NCBI RefSeq assembly: GCF_004137085.1
Contig: NZ_QYBC01000001.1
Coordinates: 310,001 to 374,000, forward strand
Origin: Lichenibacterium ramalinae
Lineage (GTDB): Bacteria > Pseudomonadota > Alphaproteobacteria > Rhizobiales > Beijerinckiaceae
DNA length: 64,000 nt
Direction: 5' to 3'
The notes under the pieces are model-generated. The model was not told the origin of the DNA. It did not search any database and was given only the letters and a program-made list of their open reading frames with translations. Made by a program: the position numbers and the translations under genes. Shown here one piece after another: positions 8,740-17,738 of this stretch; the first letter of the stretch is position 1, and the number at the start of each line of letters is the position of its first letter.

Positions 8740-9081
8740 TCAGACGGCGTCGCGGCCGTGCGCCTCGGCCGGCGGCGCCGTCGCTTCCACGGCCGTGAAG
8801 GCTTCGATGATGCGGTAGGTGTGGGCGGCGCCCTTGGGCACGACCCAGGAGGACCCCTTTTCGAGGCTCACGGTGCGGCCCTCGAGTTCGAGTTCGGCCC
8901 GCCCCGAGATCACGTAGCCGACGGTCTCGTAGTCGCGGCGCACCGGCGCCTTCTCGGTGCCGCCGGCTTCGCCTTCCCACAGGCGCATGGACAGGGCACG
9001 CCCGCTGGCGAGGTAGCGCTGGCCTTCCGGCCCCTGGGGTGCCGAGGTCGCCTCGACCTTGATGTCGCCGGTGGTCGTCAT
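8740..9081 (-). CDS. Cupin-domain protein
   Basis: This 113-residue single-domain cupin is made of short beta strands. The first cupin motif is diverged (RDYETVGYVISGRAELELEG), and the second is recognisable as PKGAAHTYRI, with one histidine. Metal ligands are thus fewer than in classical cupins (only His in AAHTY plus Glu in YETVGY), so metal binding is uncertain. Small cupins of this type act as sugar or metabolite-binding proteins or minor enzymes. The function here is unknown. The ATG start is followed directly by a plausible N-terminus (MTTTGDIKVE). The flanking gaps of 56-218 bases hold no other gene apart from the 32-bp repeats downstream. Confidence 0.85.
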   Translation of the reverse strand: MTTTGDIKVEATSAPQGPEGQRYLASGRALSMRLWEGEAGGTEKAPVRRDYETVGYVISGRAELELEGRTVSLEKGSSWVVPKGAAHTYRIIEAFTAVEATAPPAEAHGRDAV

Positions 9082-9226
9082 GCCTGGTCTCCCGTCGACG
9101 ACGGCCGCGGCGCGATCGCCCGGCGCCGTCGTGGCGGGGCAACGCCCGTCCGCCCGGATCGTTGCGGGGCGGAGCGGGCCCCATCGCCGCGGGGCCGTCG
9201 TGCGCGTCGCGGCGGGCCGATGGAGG

Positions 9227-11140
9227 TCAGCCCGCCGCCTGCCGCTGCGGCTCCAGCGTGCCGCGGAGCTGCAGCCGCCCGGCGCCGGACCGCGCGGGCG
9301 GGGGGCCGACGGCACGCCGCCGGGCCGCGCCGACCGCCACCGGACGGGGCGCCACGGCCGCGACGGCCGCAGGGCGCTCGACCAGGACGCCGCCACAGGG
9401 ACGGCCCGCAGCCCGGCACAGGCGCGCCGCCGCCGCGACATCGTCCTCCGACCCGGAGGACGCGGCCGCCACCACGACGAGGTCGGCACCCCGCGCCAGG
9501 GTCGGCAGGTCCTCGCCGACCATCACGACGAGGTCGAAACCATCGAACCCGCGCTGCCGCGCGGCGCCCGACGGCAGCGCCGCCAAGGCGGCTTCGGAGG
9601 CGTCGCAGGGCAGGACCGCCAGCGTCCCGAAGGGCGTGCCGAGCCGATACAGGGTGCGGACGGCGCCGCCCGCCTCGATGAGGGCGGGCCGGGCCTGCGC
9701 CGGGACGAGGTCGCGCCGGAGGCGGCCCACCCGCCGGGCCTCCATCAGCGCCACGCGCCCGCCCGACGCGGTGGCGGCGAGGGCGAGGGCCAGGGCGGCG
9801 AGGTCGGCATCCGCGTCGCGGGCGTCGCCCACGCCCGTGACCAGCACGGAAAGGCGATCCCTGCGTGCCGCGCCCGCCAAGGCGAGAGTGCCGGCGTAGA
9901 GACGGGCGGCCGCGAGCGCCAGCGGGCCGCCCGGATCGGCCGCCACGGCGCCGACGAGGTCGGCCGCCATGGCGGTCCGGGGCAGCGGCAGCGTCGACAG
10001 GGCGGCGAGGGCCTCGACCGGTGCGGCGCGGCCGGGCAGCGGCGGCGCGATCTCGGCGGGGGCGTCGGTCGACCGCGTCACAGGCGGGCGGGACGGCTGC
10101 CGGGACGACGGCACTTGCGGCTGCGACGGCACTTGCGGCTGCGACGGCGCTTGCGGCGACGCGGCGTGGGGCGCTTCCCGGGACAGGGCGGAGGGCGCGA
10201 CAGAGGGCGCGGCGACTGGCGGACGGACGTCGCCCGGCACCAGGCCGGGCTCGCGCCGGTGCAGGACGAAGCGGGAGCGCGGCGGACGGCGGAAGGTCCG
10301 CAGCAGTTGCCGCGACGCCCAGCCGGCGGACAGCAGGGCCAGCAGTCCCGACAGGGCGGCGGCGGCCAGGATCCAGGCCGGGGAGCCTTGCCGGGCCTCC
10401 GCCAGGACGGCCGCGGTCGCCGGCGTCTGCCCGGCGCCCGCTTCGGCCCGGGCCGCCCGCCGCGACGGTGCCTCGCCGGACCGGGACGGGTCCTGCAGGG
10501 AGGGCCGGGACGACTCATACAGCGCTGGCCGGGACGGCTCCCGGGCCGGCGCGATGGTGCCCGTTACGTCGGTTGGACCGAAGGTCCGGGCGGCGTCGCG
10601 TTCCGCGCCCGCCACGGCCGTGCGAGCGGCGGCGGCGTCACGCTCGGCGCCGGCCAACGCCTTGCGCGTCGCATCGAGCAATTGCCCGCGCAGGTCGGCG
10701 ATGACCTGGTCGGCCGCCGCCAGGGTGGGGTGCTGGCTGCCCAGCGTCGCCCGGTAGCCCGCGGCCTTGCGCTCCATCTCGGAAAGTTCCGCCCGCAGCA
10801 TGTCCAGCCCATAGCTGCGGTCGATACCCGGCATGGGGTCGGCGAGGTGGCCGGGGCGCAGCGCCAGCTTCAGGCTGTCGACGGCCGCCGCCGCCTGGGC
10901 GTCCCGGTCGCGGGCGAGGGCGAGCGAGGGCACATCCGCCCCGGCCGCCGGGTCGGCCCCGAGGGGACCCGTCGCGGCGGGCGGCGGCGGGGCCGGGGCC
11001 GCGCCGGCCGGACCCGCCAGCACGGTCACGGCGGCCAGCAGCGTCAGGGAGACCAAAACGCCCGAGCCGGCCGAGACGGCCAAGCCCGCGCGGACGGGCG
11101 CGTCGGGCCGCGGGGCGGGGCTGGGCGGGGAGCGTCTCAT
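9227..11140 (-). CDS. Wzc-like polysaccharide chain-length/BY-kinase relative lacking a P-loop
   Basis: This 637-residue protein has the architecture of exopolysaccharide co-polymerases. It has an N-terminal membrane segment (VLVSLTLLAAVTVLAG), a coiled-coil periplasmic region ending in the SQHPTLAAADQVIADLRGQL motif, a second membrane segment (WILAAAALSGLLALLSAGW), and a cytoplasmic Rossmann-like domain. In active tyrosine autokinases this last domain starts VTS..PGEGKST; here the corresponding stretch reads LVTGVGDARDADADLAAL, with no GK[ST]. ATP binding is therefore probably lost. The linker contains an 18-bp repeat coding PSQPQV twice. The GC- and Ala-rich sequence makes the family assignment moderate. 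It would regulate polymer length or export, but no glycosyltransferases lie nearby. Confidence 0.65.
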   Translation of the reverse strand: MRRSPPSPAPRPDAPVRAGLAVSAGSGVLVSLTLLAAVTVLAGPAGAAPAPPPPAATGPLGADPAAGADVPSLALARDRDAQAAAAVDSLKLALRPGHLADPMPGIDRSYGLDMLRAELSEMERKAAGYRATLGSQHPTLAAADQVIADLRGQLLDATRKALAGAERDAAAARTAVAGAERDAARTFGPTDVTGTIAPAREPSRPALYESSRPSLQDPSRSGEAPSRRAARAEAGAGQTPATAAVLAEARQGSPAWILAAAALSGLLALLSAGWASRQLLRTFRRPPRSRFVLHRREPGLVPGDVRPPVAAPSVAPSALSREAPHAASPQAPSQPQVPSQPQVPSSRQPSRPPVTRSTDAPAEIAPPLPGRAAPVEALAALSTLPLPRTAMAADLVGAVAADPGGPLALAAARLYAGTLALAGAARRDRLSVLVTGVGDARDADADLAALALALAATASGGRVALMEARRVGRLRRDLVPAQARPALIEAGGAVRTLYRLGTPFGTLAVLPCDASEAALAALPSGAARQRGFDGFDLVVMVGEDLPTLARGADLVVVAAASSGSEDDVAAAARLCRAAGRPCGGVLVERPAAVAAVAPRPVAVGAARRRAVGPPPARSGAGRLQLRGTLEPQRQAAG

Positions 11141-11384
11141 GAAGCGTCTCGTGCGGGAGCCGGCCCCGGCCGCCCCGGGGCATCGGGGCGGCCGGGGCCC
11201 GGGCGTCGTCACCCATCGTTAAGCATGAGTCCTTACCGAACCTTAACGCAGCGGCACTCCGGCCCGCGCCTTGACTACGGCGGGGTGAGCCGTCACGGTC
11301 CCGCGCCTTTCGCCGGCACCGACCCCGGCCCGTCCGGCGCGCTGCCGCGCCTGGCGAACCATCCTCCCCCGAGTTCCGGATCCC

Positions 11385-12335
11385 ATGCGCCTCTACCTCG
11401 ACTTCGAAAAGCCCGTCGCCGAAATCGAGGCCAAGATCGAGGAACTGAGGCAGGTTTCCAGCAACGAGGATTCCATCAACATCAGCGAGGAGCTGACGCG
11501 CCTCGAGGTGAAGGCCGCCAAGGCGCTGGCCGAGCTCTACGCGGCGCTGACGCCCTGGCAGAAGACCCAGGTGGCCCGCCACCCGCAGCGGCCGCACTTC
11601 TCCGACTATTGCCGCAGCCTGATGACCGACTTCACCCCCCTGGCCGGCGACCGCGCCTTCGGCGAGGACGAGGCGATCGTGGGCGGGCTCGGCCGCTTCC
11701 GGGGCCGGTCCATCTGCCTCATCGGCCAGGAGAAGGGCTCCGACATCGACAGCCGCATCAAGCACAATTTCGGCATGGCCCGCCCGGAAGGCTACCGCAA
11801 GGCTGTGCGCCTGATGGAACTCGCCGACCGGTTCGACCTGCCGGTCGTGTCGCTGGTCGACACGGCCGGCGCCTTCCCGGGGATCGAGGCCGAGGAGCGC
11901 GGCCAGGCCGAAGCCATCGCGCGCTCGACCCAGACCTGCCTCGAACTCGGCGTGCCCAACGTCGCCGCCATCATCGGCGAGGGCGGCTCGGGCGGGGCCA
12001 TCGCCATCGCCACCGCCAACAGCGTCATCATGCTGGAGCATTCCATCTACAGCGTGATCTCGCCCGAGGGCGCCGCCTCCATCCTGTGGCGCGACCCGGC
12101 CCGGGCACAGGACGCCGCCACCAACATGAAGATCACGGCGCAGGACCTGCTGCGCTTCGCCATCATCGACACGGTCGTGGCCGAACCGGCCGGCGGCGCG
12201 CACCGGGACCCGGATGCCGCCATCGCCGCCATGGGCGATGCCGTCGCGGACGCGCTGCACGGCTTCGACGGCTGGTCGCGCGAGCAGGTGAAGGCGGCCA
12301 GGGCCGACAAGTTCCTCGCCATCGGCCGACGGTGA
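11385..12335 (+). CDS. accA: Acetyl-CoA carboxylase carboxyltransferase subunit alpha
   Basis: AccA forms the carboxyltransferase with AccD, moving CO2 from biotin to acetyl-CoA to give malonyl-CoA, the committed step of fatty-acid synthesis. The 316 residues match the normal length. The N-terminal helical segment (LYLDFEKPVAEIEAKI) precedes the crotonase-like core. Diagnostic motifs are RPHFSDY, GQEKG, NFGMARPEGYRKA, DTAGAFPG and the oxyanion-hole region GEGGSGGAIAI. The ATG is the first of the family-conserved N-terminus. The gene stands alone, as is usual for accA in alphaproteobacteria; accD is not in the window. The 244 bases upstream contain no gene. Confidence 0.98.
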   Translation: MRLYLDFEKPVAEIEAKIEELRQVSSNEDSINISEELTRLEVKAAKALAELYAALTPWQKTQVARHPQRPHFSDYCRSLMTDFTPLAGDRAFGEDEAIVGGLGRFRGRSICLIGQEKGSDIDSRIKHNFGMARPEGYRKAVRLMELADRFDLPVVSLVDTAGAFPGIEAEERGQAEAIARSTQTCLELGVPNVAAIIGEGGSGGAIAIATANSVIMLEHSIYSVISPEGAASILWRDPARAQDAATNMKITAQDLLRFAIIDTVVAEPAGGAHRDPDAAIAAMGDAVADALHGFDGWSREQVKAARADKFLAIGRR

Positions 12336-12505
12336 ACCGGGAGTCACCCGAAAGCCTCATGTTTAATGAAAATTAACGCCAGTGCCGGGAACTTTTCCGC
12401 GGCTGGGGCCGCGGGTTGCGGTAACGGGGGCTTAAGCCTAGAACCCTAGGGGTGTCGGGTGACGTTGAGCCTCTCCCCGGGGCGCGAGCAGTGGATATCG
12501 GCGAC

Positions 12506-13948
12506 ATGCGGGCACGACGCGCGATCAAGGTCCTTTCCCGGATCGCCCTGGCGGTGACCGGAGCGGCCTTGCTGGCGGGCTGCAACGAGGACCTCGGGGT
12601 CTCGGGCAACGCCCGCGCCTTCGCCCCCATCCCGGAGGCGACCCTCGCCTCCTTCACCGCCAAGGGCACGACTAAGAACGCGCCCGTGCTGATCCGCGCC
12701 TTCAAGAAGGAGGCGGAATTCGAAGTCTGGAAGCAGGGGGCGGACGGGCGCTACGTCTACGTCAAGACCTTCCCGATGTGCCGCTGGTCCGGCCAGCTCG
12801 GCCCCAAGCAGCGCGAGGGCGACCGGCAGGTGCCGGAAGGCTTCTACACGATCACGCCGGGCTCGATGAACCCGAACTCGGCCTATTACCTGTCGTTCAA
12901 CGTCGGCTATCCCAACGCCTACGACCGCGCCTGGGGCCACACGGGCGGCTCCATCATGGTGCACGGGATCTGCTCCTCGGCCGGCTGCTTCTCCATGACG
13001 GACACGCAGATCGAGGAGATCTACGCCATCATGCGGGAAGCCTTCGCGGGCGGGCAGCACGCCGTGCAGATGCAGAGCTTCCCGTTCCGCATGACGGCCG
13101 AGAACCTCGCCAAGCACAGGCTCGACCCCAACATCGCCTTCTGGCGCGAACTCAAGAAGGGTTCGGACGCGTTCGACGTGACCAAGATGCAGACGCCGGT
13201 CGGCGTGTGCAACCGCCACTACGTCTTCGCCAAGCCCAAGGGCGGCGCGTCCTTCGACGCTGAAGCGGCCTGCCCGCCGCTCGACGTCGACAAGGACGTG
13301 CTGCGGGCCGTGGCCGACAAGGAGGCCCGGGACGACAGCGAGGTGCAGAGCCTCGTCGCCAAGGGCGTGAAGCCGATCCGCATCGTCTACCAGGACGGCG
13401 GACAGAACCCGGCCTTCGCGCATCGCTTCGCCGAAGTCAGCCGCCCCGACGCCATCGCGGCGGCCCCGACCGAGATCGTCCTCGACGACTCGCCCAAGGC
13501 CAAGCCCGTGGCGGTGCAGATCGCGGCGGCCCGGCGTTCGGTCGGCGACGGGCTCGACAAGCCCGAGCCCGCCACGGCCGTAGCCTCCGCCAGCCCCAGG
13601 CCGGGCCAGCGGGGCACGCGGGCACTGGTCTCGACCGCGGCCGTCAAGCCGAGCCCCGTCAGCCCCACCGACGTGACCGGCGCGGTTCCGGCCGCCTTCG
13701 CGGCCGCGCCCTCGGCCTATGCCAAGGACGAGCCCAAGAGCGCGACGCGCTCCTTCTTCGACCGCATCAGGGGGAGCAGCGACGCCAACGCCGGGGCCGT
13801 GACGGCGGCACCCGCCGCCCAGGCCGCGGCTGCGGCGCCCGCCGCCCCGGCCGTCTCCAAGCCCGGCCCGCAGGCGGGGCTCGCCCACCGGGCTCCCGGC
13901 GGCGCGCTCGACGCCACCGCCGTGGCCCTGGCGCCCACCTCGGAGTGA
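12506..13948 (+). CDS. Lipoprotein L,D-transpeptidase (YkuD domain)
   Basis: This 480-residue protein starts with a lipoprotein signal (hydrophobic stretch ending LLAGC, Cys at residue 26), so it should be anchored in the inner or outer membrane facing the periplasm. The YkuD catalytic signature HGICSSAGCFSM is complete, with His about 153 and nucleophile Cys about 161. Such enzymes make 3-3 cross-links in peptidoglycan or attach proteins to it. The C-terminal 170 residues are low-complexity Ala/Pro/Lys-rich and probably disordered. I chose the ATG just before the lipoprotein signal; a GTG 54 bp upstream is possible. A GC-rich hairpin just after the stop may terminate transcription. Confidence 0.92.
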   Translation: MRARRAIKVLSRIALAVTGAALLAGCNEDLGVSGNARAFAPIPEATLASFTAKGTTKNAPVLIRAFKKEAEFEVWKQGADGRYVYVKTFPMCRWSGQLGPKQREGDRQVPEGFYTITPGSMNPNSAYYLSFNVGYPNAYDRAWGHTGGSIMVHGICSSAGCFSMTDTQIEEIYAIMREAFAGGQHAVQMQSFPFRMTAENLAKHRLDPNIAFWRELKKGSDAFDVTKMQTPVGVCNRHYVFAKPKGGASFDAEAACPPLDVDKDVLRAVADKEARDDSEVQSLVAKGVKPIRIVYQDGGQNPAFAHRFAEVSRPDAIAAAPTEIVLDDSPKAKPVAVQIAAARRSVGDGLDKPEPATAVASASPRPGQRGTRALVSTAAVKPSPVSPTDVTGAVPAAFAAAPSAYAKDEPKSATRSFFDRIRGSSDANAGAVTAAPAAQAAAAAPAAPAVSKPGPQAGLAHRAPGGALDATAVALAPTSE

Positions 13949-13953
13949 CCCGC

Positions 13954-13979
13954 GGCGGCGGGCGCCCTGCCCCGCCGCC
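13954..13979 (+). terminator. GC hairpin after the L,D-transpeptidase gene
   Basis: A perfect 9-bp stem (GGCGGCGGG/CCCGCCGCC) with an 8-base loop starts 6 bases after the stop codon. There is no T-run, so it may act only as a weak or Rho-assisted terminator, or stabilise the mRNA 3' end. Confidence 0.4.
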
Positions 13980-14077
13980 CGAGAGCCCGTCAGGCTGTCG
14001 TCGGAGCGAAGCTTCGACGGATGGCGGTGAACCGGCTCGCGTCTCGATCGTGCAAATCGCGCCGAAGGCGAGGCGCT

Positions 14078-15343
14078 CTACCGCCTGAACCTGTCCGGCA
14101 CCGCCCCCGAAAGGCCCGAGGCGTCGCGGATGAAGAGGCGCTTCAGCGCGGGGACGCGGTCGACCAGCCCCAGGCCGACGTCGCGCAGCACCCGCGCCGG
14201 CAGGCTGTCGTTGGAGAAGAGGCGGTTCAGCCCGTCGGTGGCGCCGGCCATCAGCACGGCGTCGAAGCGCCGGGCGCGGGCATAGGCGTCGAGGACGGAG
14301 GGGTCGGCCGGGTCGAGCCCCAGGCCGAGCGGCTCGGCCACGGCCTCGGCCAGCGCCGCGGCGTCGCGCAGCCCGAGGTTCAGCCCCTGCCCGGCCAGGG
14401 GGTGGATGGTGCGGGCGGCGTCGCCGAGCAGCGCGAAGCGCTCCGCCACCAGGGCCCGCGGCAGGACGAGGCGCAGCGGATAGGCGGCCGGACGGTCCTC
14501 GAGGGTCAGCGCCCCATAGGCGAAGCCGATCCGCGCTTCCAGCGCCGCGATGAAGTCGGCCGGCGCCAGGGCGAGGAGGCGGGCCGCCTCGACATGGGGC
14601 ACCGACCACACGAGGGAGAAGCGCCGCTCGCTGCCGTCGGCGGCCCGCATGGGCAGGATGGCCAGGGGGCCGCCCGGCAGGAAATGCTGGGTGGCGCGGC
14701 CGTCGTGCGGGATCTCGTGCGACAGCGTCGCCACGATGCCGGATTGCGGGTAATCCCACCCCACCGTCGCGATGCCGGCGGCCTCGCGCAGGCGCGAGCG
14801 CCCCCCATCCGCCGCGACGAGCAGCCGCGCGCGGGACGCCGTGCCGCCGGCCTCGATCGCCAGCGCGGCACCGCCCTCGCGGCGGAAGCCGGAGACGCGG
14901 TCCGGCACGAGTTCGACGCCGTTCTCCGTCGCGGCGCGCAGCACCGCGGCCCTGAGGTCGTCCTGGAACACCATATGGGCGAAGGGCTCGCCCGGCTCGG
15001 CCTCGCCGTCGAAGTCGAGGAAGACGGGGCGCGGCGCATCCGCCTCGCGCGAATCCGTGATCACCATCTCGACCATGGGCTGGGCGGCGGCGGCGACCGG
15101 CTCCCAGGCCCCGAGCGCGTCGAGGAAGCGCCGCGACCCCGCCGCCACGGCCACGGCCCGCAGCGTCCGCCGGCCCTGGGTCGGCCCGGCCGAGGCCAAG
15201 GCGGGGTCGGCGAAGGCGGGATCGGCGAAGGCGGGGTCGGCCACGGCGACCCGCGCCATGGGGGCGGCCCGGCGCACGGCGAGCGCCACGGCGAGTCCAG
15301 CGATGCCGCCGCCCGCCACCAGCACGTCCCTCGTGTTCGCCAT
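14078..15343 (-). CDS. UbiH/UbiF-family FAD-dependent hydroxylase
   Basis: This 421-residue class A flavoprotein monooxygenase belongs to the ubiquinone-hydroxylase group. The FAD dinucleotide fold is at the N-terminus (LVAGGGIAGLAVA). The second FAD motif is GDAARTIHPLAGQGLN, whose HPLAGQGLN ending is typical of UbiH, UbiF and UbiL. A role in ring hydroxylation during ubiquinone synthesis is therefore likely, though which ring carbon is modified cannot be told. A 15-bp tandem repeat near the N-terminus (15199-15243) codes for a PAFAD repeat that is absent from ordinary family members and is probably a recent slippage insertion. The gene converges with the L,D-transpeptidase and diverges from xerC. 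Confidence 0.9.
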   Translation of the reverse strand: MANTRDVLVAGGGIAGLAVALAVRRAAPMARVAVADPAFADPAFADPALASAGPTQGRRTLRAVAVAAGSRRFLDALGAWEPVAAAAQPMVEMVITDSREADAPRPVFLDFDGEAEPGEPFAHMVFQDDLRAAVLRAATENGVELVPDRVSGFRREGGAALAIEAGGTASRARLLVAADGGRSRLREAAGIATVGWDYPQSGIVATLSHEIPHDGRATQHFLPGGPLAILPMRAADGSERRFSLVWSVPHVEAARLLALAPADFIAALEARIGFAYGALTLEDRPAAYPLRLVLPRALVAERFALLGDAARTIHPLAGQGLNLGLRDAAALAEAVAEPLGLGLDPADPSVLDAYARARRFDAVLMAGATDGLNRLFSNDSLPARVLRDVGLGLVDRVPALKRLFIRDASGLSGAVPDRFRR

Positions 15344-15472
15344 GGTGCCCCTCTCCGCCCGTCCGGGTTCTGGCGGCGCCCCCGGCCCCCGTCAAGCCGC
15401 GCCGTGTCCGGCAGGGGAGCGCCTGACGCGGCCGTCAGATGGCTTTAAGCTTCCGCGGGACAGGATGGATCC

Positions 15473-16453
15473 ATGCTCGACCGCACCGCCGCGCCCCCCG
15501 AGGCGCCCACCGTCTTCCCCGCCCCGGCCGGCGCCGACCTTTCCGGGCAGGCCTGCGCCTGGCTCGGCCGCCTGCGCGGCGAACGCCGCATGTCGGAGGA
15601 GACCGTCGAGGCCTATGGCCGCGACCTGCGCCAGTTCCTCGGCTTCCAGGCCCGGCACGGCGGCGCCCCGCTCGACCTCGCGGGCTTCGCCGGCCTCGCC
15701 CCGGCGGACCTGCGGGCCTTCCTGGCCAGCCGCCGGGCGGAGGGTGTCGAGAGCCGCTCGCTGGCCCGGAACCTCGCCGGCCTGCGCTCCTTCGCCCGCC
15801 ACCTCGAGCGCGAAGGGCTCGGGCGCGCCGCCGTCTTCGCCACGGTGCGGTCCCCCAAGCTGGCGCGGCGGCTGCCCAAGCCCGTGCCGGCGCCGGCCGC
15901 CATCGCCATGACGGACCCGGCGACGCGCGACGGGGAGGAACGCCTGCCCTGGGTGCTGGCGCGCGACGCCGCCGTGCTGGCCCTGCTCTACGGGGCGGGC
16001 CTGCGCATCGGCGAGGCGCTCGGCCTCACCCGGGCCGAGGCGCCGATGGGCGAGCAGGACGGCCTCACCGTGACGGGCAAGGGCCGCAAGACCCGCATGG
16101 TGCCGGTGATCGCGCCGGTGCGGCGGGCCATCGAGGCCTATCTGGCGCTCTGCCCCCACCCCCTGCCCGGCGCCGGGCCGCTCTTTCTCGGCGTGCGGGG
16201 CGGGCCGCTGTCGCCGCGCATCATCCAGCTGACGGTGGAGCGGCTGCGCGGCGCGCTCGGCCTGCCGGACAGCGCGACGCCGCACGCGCTGCGCCACGCC
16301 TTCGCCACCCATCTCCTCGGCGCGGGCGGCGACCTCCGCTCCATCCAGGAACTGCTCGGCCATGCCTCGCTCTCCACCACCCAACTCTACACGGCGGTGG
16401 ATTCGGCGCGGCTGGTCGAGGCCTACCGCGCCGCGCACCCGCGTGCCCGCTGA
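15473..16453 (+). CDS. xerC: Tyrosine recombinase XerC
   Basis: XerC works with XerD at dif to resolve chromosome dimers during division. The 326-residue protein has the N-terminal SAM-like core-binding domain (about residues 25-130) and the catalytic domain with all six active-site residues: Arg178 (GLRIGEALGL), Lys203 (TGKGRK), His271 and Arg274 (HALRHAFATHL), His297 (LGHASL) and the nucleophile Tyr306 (TTQLYTAV). The placement among housekeeping genes, with no phage or transposon features nearby, favours chromosomal XerC over an integrase. The next gene begins 16 bp downstream and may be co-transcribed. Confidence 0.95.
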   Translation: MLDRTAAPPEAPTVFPAPAGADLSGQACAWLGRLRGERRMSEETVEAYGRDLRQFLGFQARHGGAPLDLAGFAGLAPADLRAFLASRRAEGVESRSLARNLAGLRSFARHLEREGLGRAAVFATVRSPKLARRLPKPVPAPAAIAMTDPATRDGEERLPWVLARDAAVLALLYGAGLRIGEALGLTRAEAPMGEQDGLTVTGKGRKTRMVPVIAPVRRAIEAYLALCPHPLPGAGPLFLGVRGGPLSPRIIQLTVERLRGALGLPDSATPHALRHAFATHLLGAGGDLRSIQELLGHASLSTTQLYTAVDSARLVEAYRAAHPRAR

Positions 16454-16469
16454 ACCTGGGAGACCCTGC

Positions 16470-17708
16470 ATGCCGGACGCGCCCGCCAGCCCACGACGGC
16501 GCGCCGCCGCCCTGCGCCGCTTCGCCCGCCTGGGCCTGGTGCCGGCCGTGATCGGCCTCAGCTCCCCGGGCGAGGCCGCGCCGACATTGCGGGCAGTGCT
16601 GGCACCGGGCGCGGCCGAGACCGTCTATGCGGCGCCGCGCGATGGATGCGAGCCCAACGACGTGCCGGACGCGCCGGTGCGGGCCTTCCGCGACGCGGAC
16701 GGCGGCGTGACGCTGTTCGGCCTGCATTACGACAACCGCGCCCTGAAGGGCCCCGACTTCGCCCACCTCAAGGTCGACTGCCGGATCGTCTACGCGTCGC
16801 GCGGCGAGGCCGACCCGGCCCGCTACGACGACCGGAGCTGGATCGCCGCCACCTGGACGCGGGACGGCCGCGACGTGTCGGCGCTGGTCCACCACGAATA
16901 CCAGGCCAACGAGCATCCCGGGCGCTGCCGCTTCCCGGCCTACATGCAGTGCTGGTTCAACACCGTCCTGGAGGTCCGCTCCCGCGACGGCGGGGCGACC
17001 TTCGCCCGGCCCGCCGCCGTGGTGGCGTCGGCGCCGTTCCGGCAGGACGTCGACCAGGGCCGCCACCGCGGGTTCTTCAACCCGTCCAACATCGTGTCGG
17101 ACGGGCGCTTCGCCTATTTCCTCGCCTCGACCACGGGCTGGGCCGGGCCGGCAGGCGCCGCCGGGCTCGCGCCCGAGGCGGGCGGCGACCAGGCGGCGGG
17201 CGTCTGCCTGTTCCGGTCCGCCACGCCGGCCGATCCGTCGAGCTGGCGCGCCTTCGACGGGCGCGGCTTCAGGATCGCCTATGCCGACCCCTACGCGGCC
17301 CGGCCGCATCCGGCGCCCTGCGCGCCGATCGGGCCCTTCCCGGCCCCGGTCGGCTCGGTGGTGCGGGTCGCGCCCGGCGGGCTCTGGCTCGCGGCCTTCC
17401 AGGCCAAGGCCGATGCCGGCGCCTTCCCGGTTTCGGGCTTCTACACGGCGACCTCGCCCGACCTCGTCACCTGGAGCGCCCCGCGGCTGCTGCTGCCGGG
17501 CCCGACCCTCTACGACGATGCGTGCCGGGCGGGCGGGCCCCTCATCGCCTATCCGGTGCTGCTCGACCCCGCCTCGCCGTCCCGCAACTTCGACCGCAGC
17601 GGGACCCACCCGGATCTCTATTACGACGTGCTGCAGACCGAGGGCTGCGACATCACGGGACGGCGCAGCCTCGTCCGCCGCCCGGTGAGCATCGAGGCCG
17701 TCCGCTGA
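16470..17708 (+). CDS. Secreted hypothetical protein with sialidase-type Asp-box
   Basis: I do not recognise the exact family of this 412-residue protein. The N-terminus looks like an export signal with paired arginines (RRFARLGLVPAVIGLSS, cleavage near GEAA), perhaps Tat-dependent. The mature part contains an Asp-box (SRDGGATF), found in beta-propellers of sialidases and related glycosidases. Several cysteines (DGCEPND, DCRIVY, GRCRF, MQCWFN, DDACRAG, EGCDITG) suggest disulfides. Acidic, aromatic-rich strands fit a propeller that may bind or cut sugars. It follows xerC by 16 bp on the same strand but is not functionally linked to it. The ATG is set by the signal sequence. Confidence 0.7.
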   Translation: MPDAPASPRRRAAALRRFARLGLVPAVIGLSSPGEAAPTLRAVLAPGAAETVYAAPRDGCEPNDVPDAPVRAFRDADGGVTLFGLHYDNRALKGPDFAHLKVDCRIVYASRGEADPARYDDRSWIAATWTRDGRDVSALVHHEYQANEHPGRCRFPAYMQCWFNTVLEVRSRDGGATFARPAAVVASAPFRQDVDQGRHRGFFNPSNIVSDGRFAYFLASTTGWAGPAGAAGLAPEAGGDQAAGVCLFRSATPADPSSWRAFDGRGFRIAYADPYAARPHPAPCAPIGPFPAPVGSVVRVAPGGLWLAAFQAKADAGAFPVSGFYTATSPDLVTWSAPRLLLPGPTLYDDACRAGGPLIAYPVLLDPASPSRNFDRSGTHPDLYYDVLQTEGCDITGRRSLVRRPVSIEAVR

Positions 17709-17738
17709 AGCGGGCGGTCCGCTCGCGCCGGGCCGGGT

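Noticed and set aside
8740-9489. Longer cupin protein starting near 9489
   Set aside because: The first 136 residues are arginine/proline-rich antisense sequence; the cupin proper begins at the ATG at 9081.
11217-11248. Inverted repeat CGTTAAG...CTTAACG upstream of accA as a regulator site
   Set aside because: Seven-base arms with an 18-base spacer can occur by chance in an AT-richer promoter region; no known regulator fits.
12363-12376. CtrA-binding site (TTAA-N6-TTAA) before the L,D-transpeptidase gene
   Set aside because: The known consensus has seven bases between the half sites; here there are six, and no other support.
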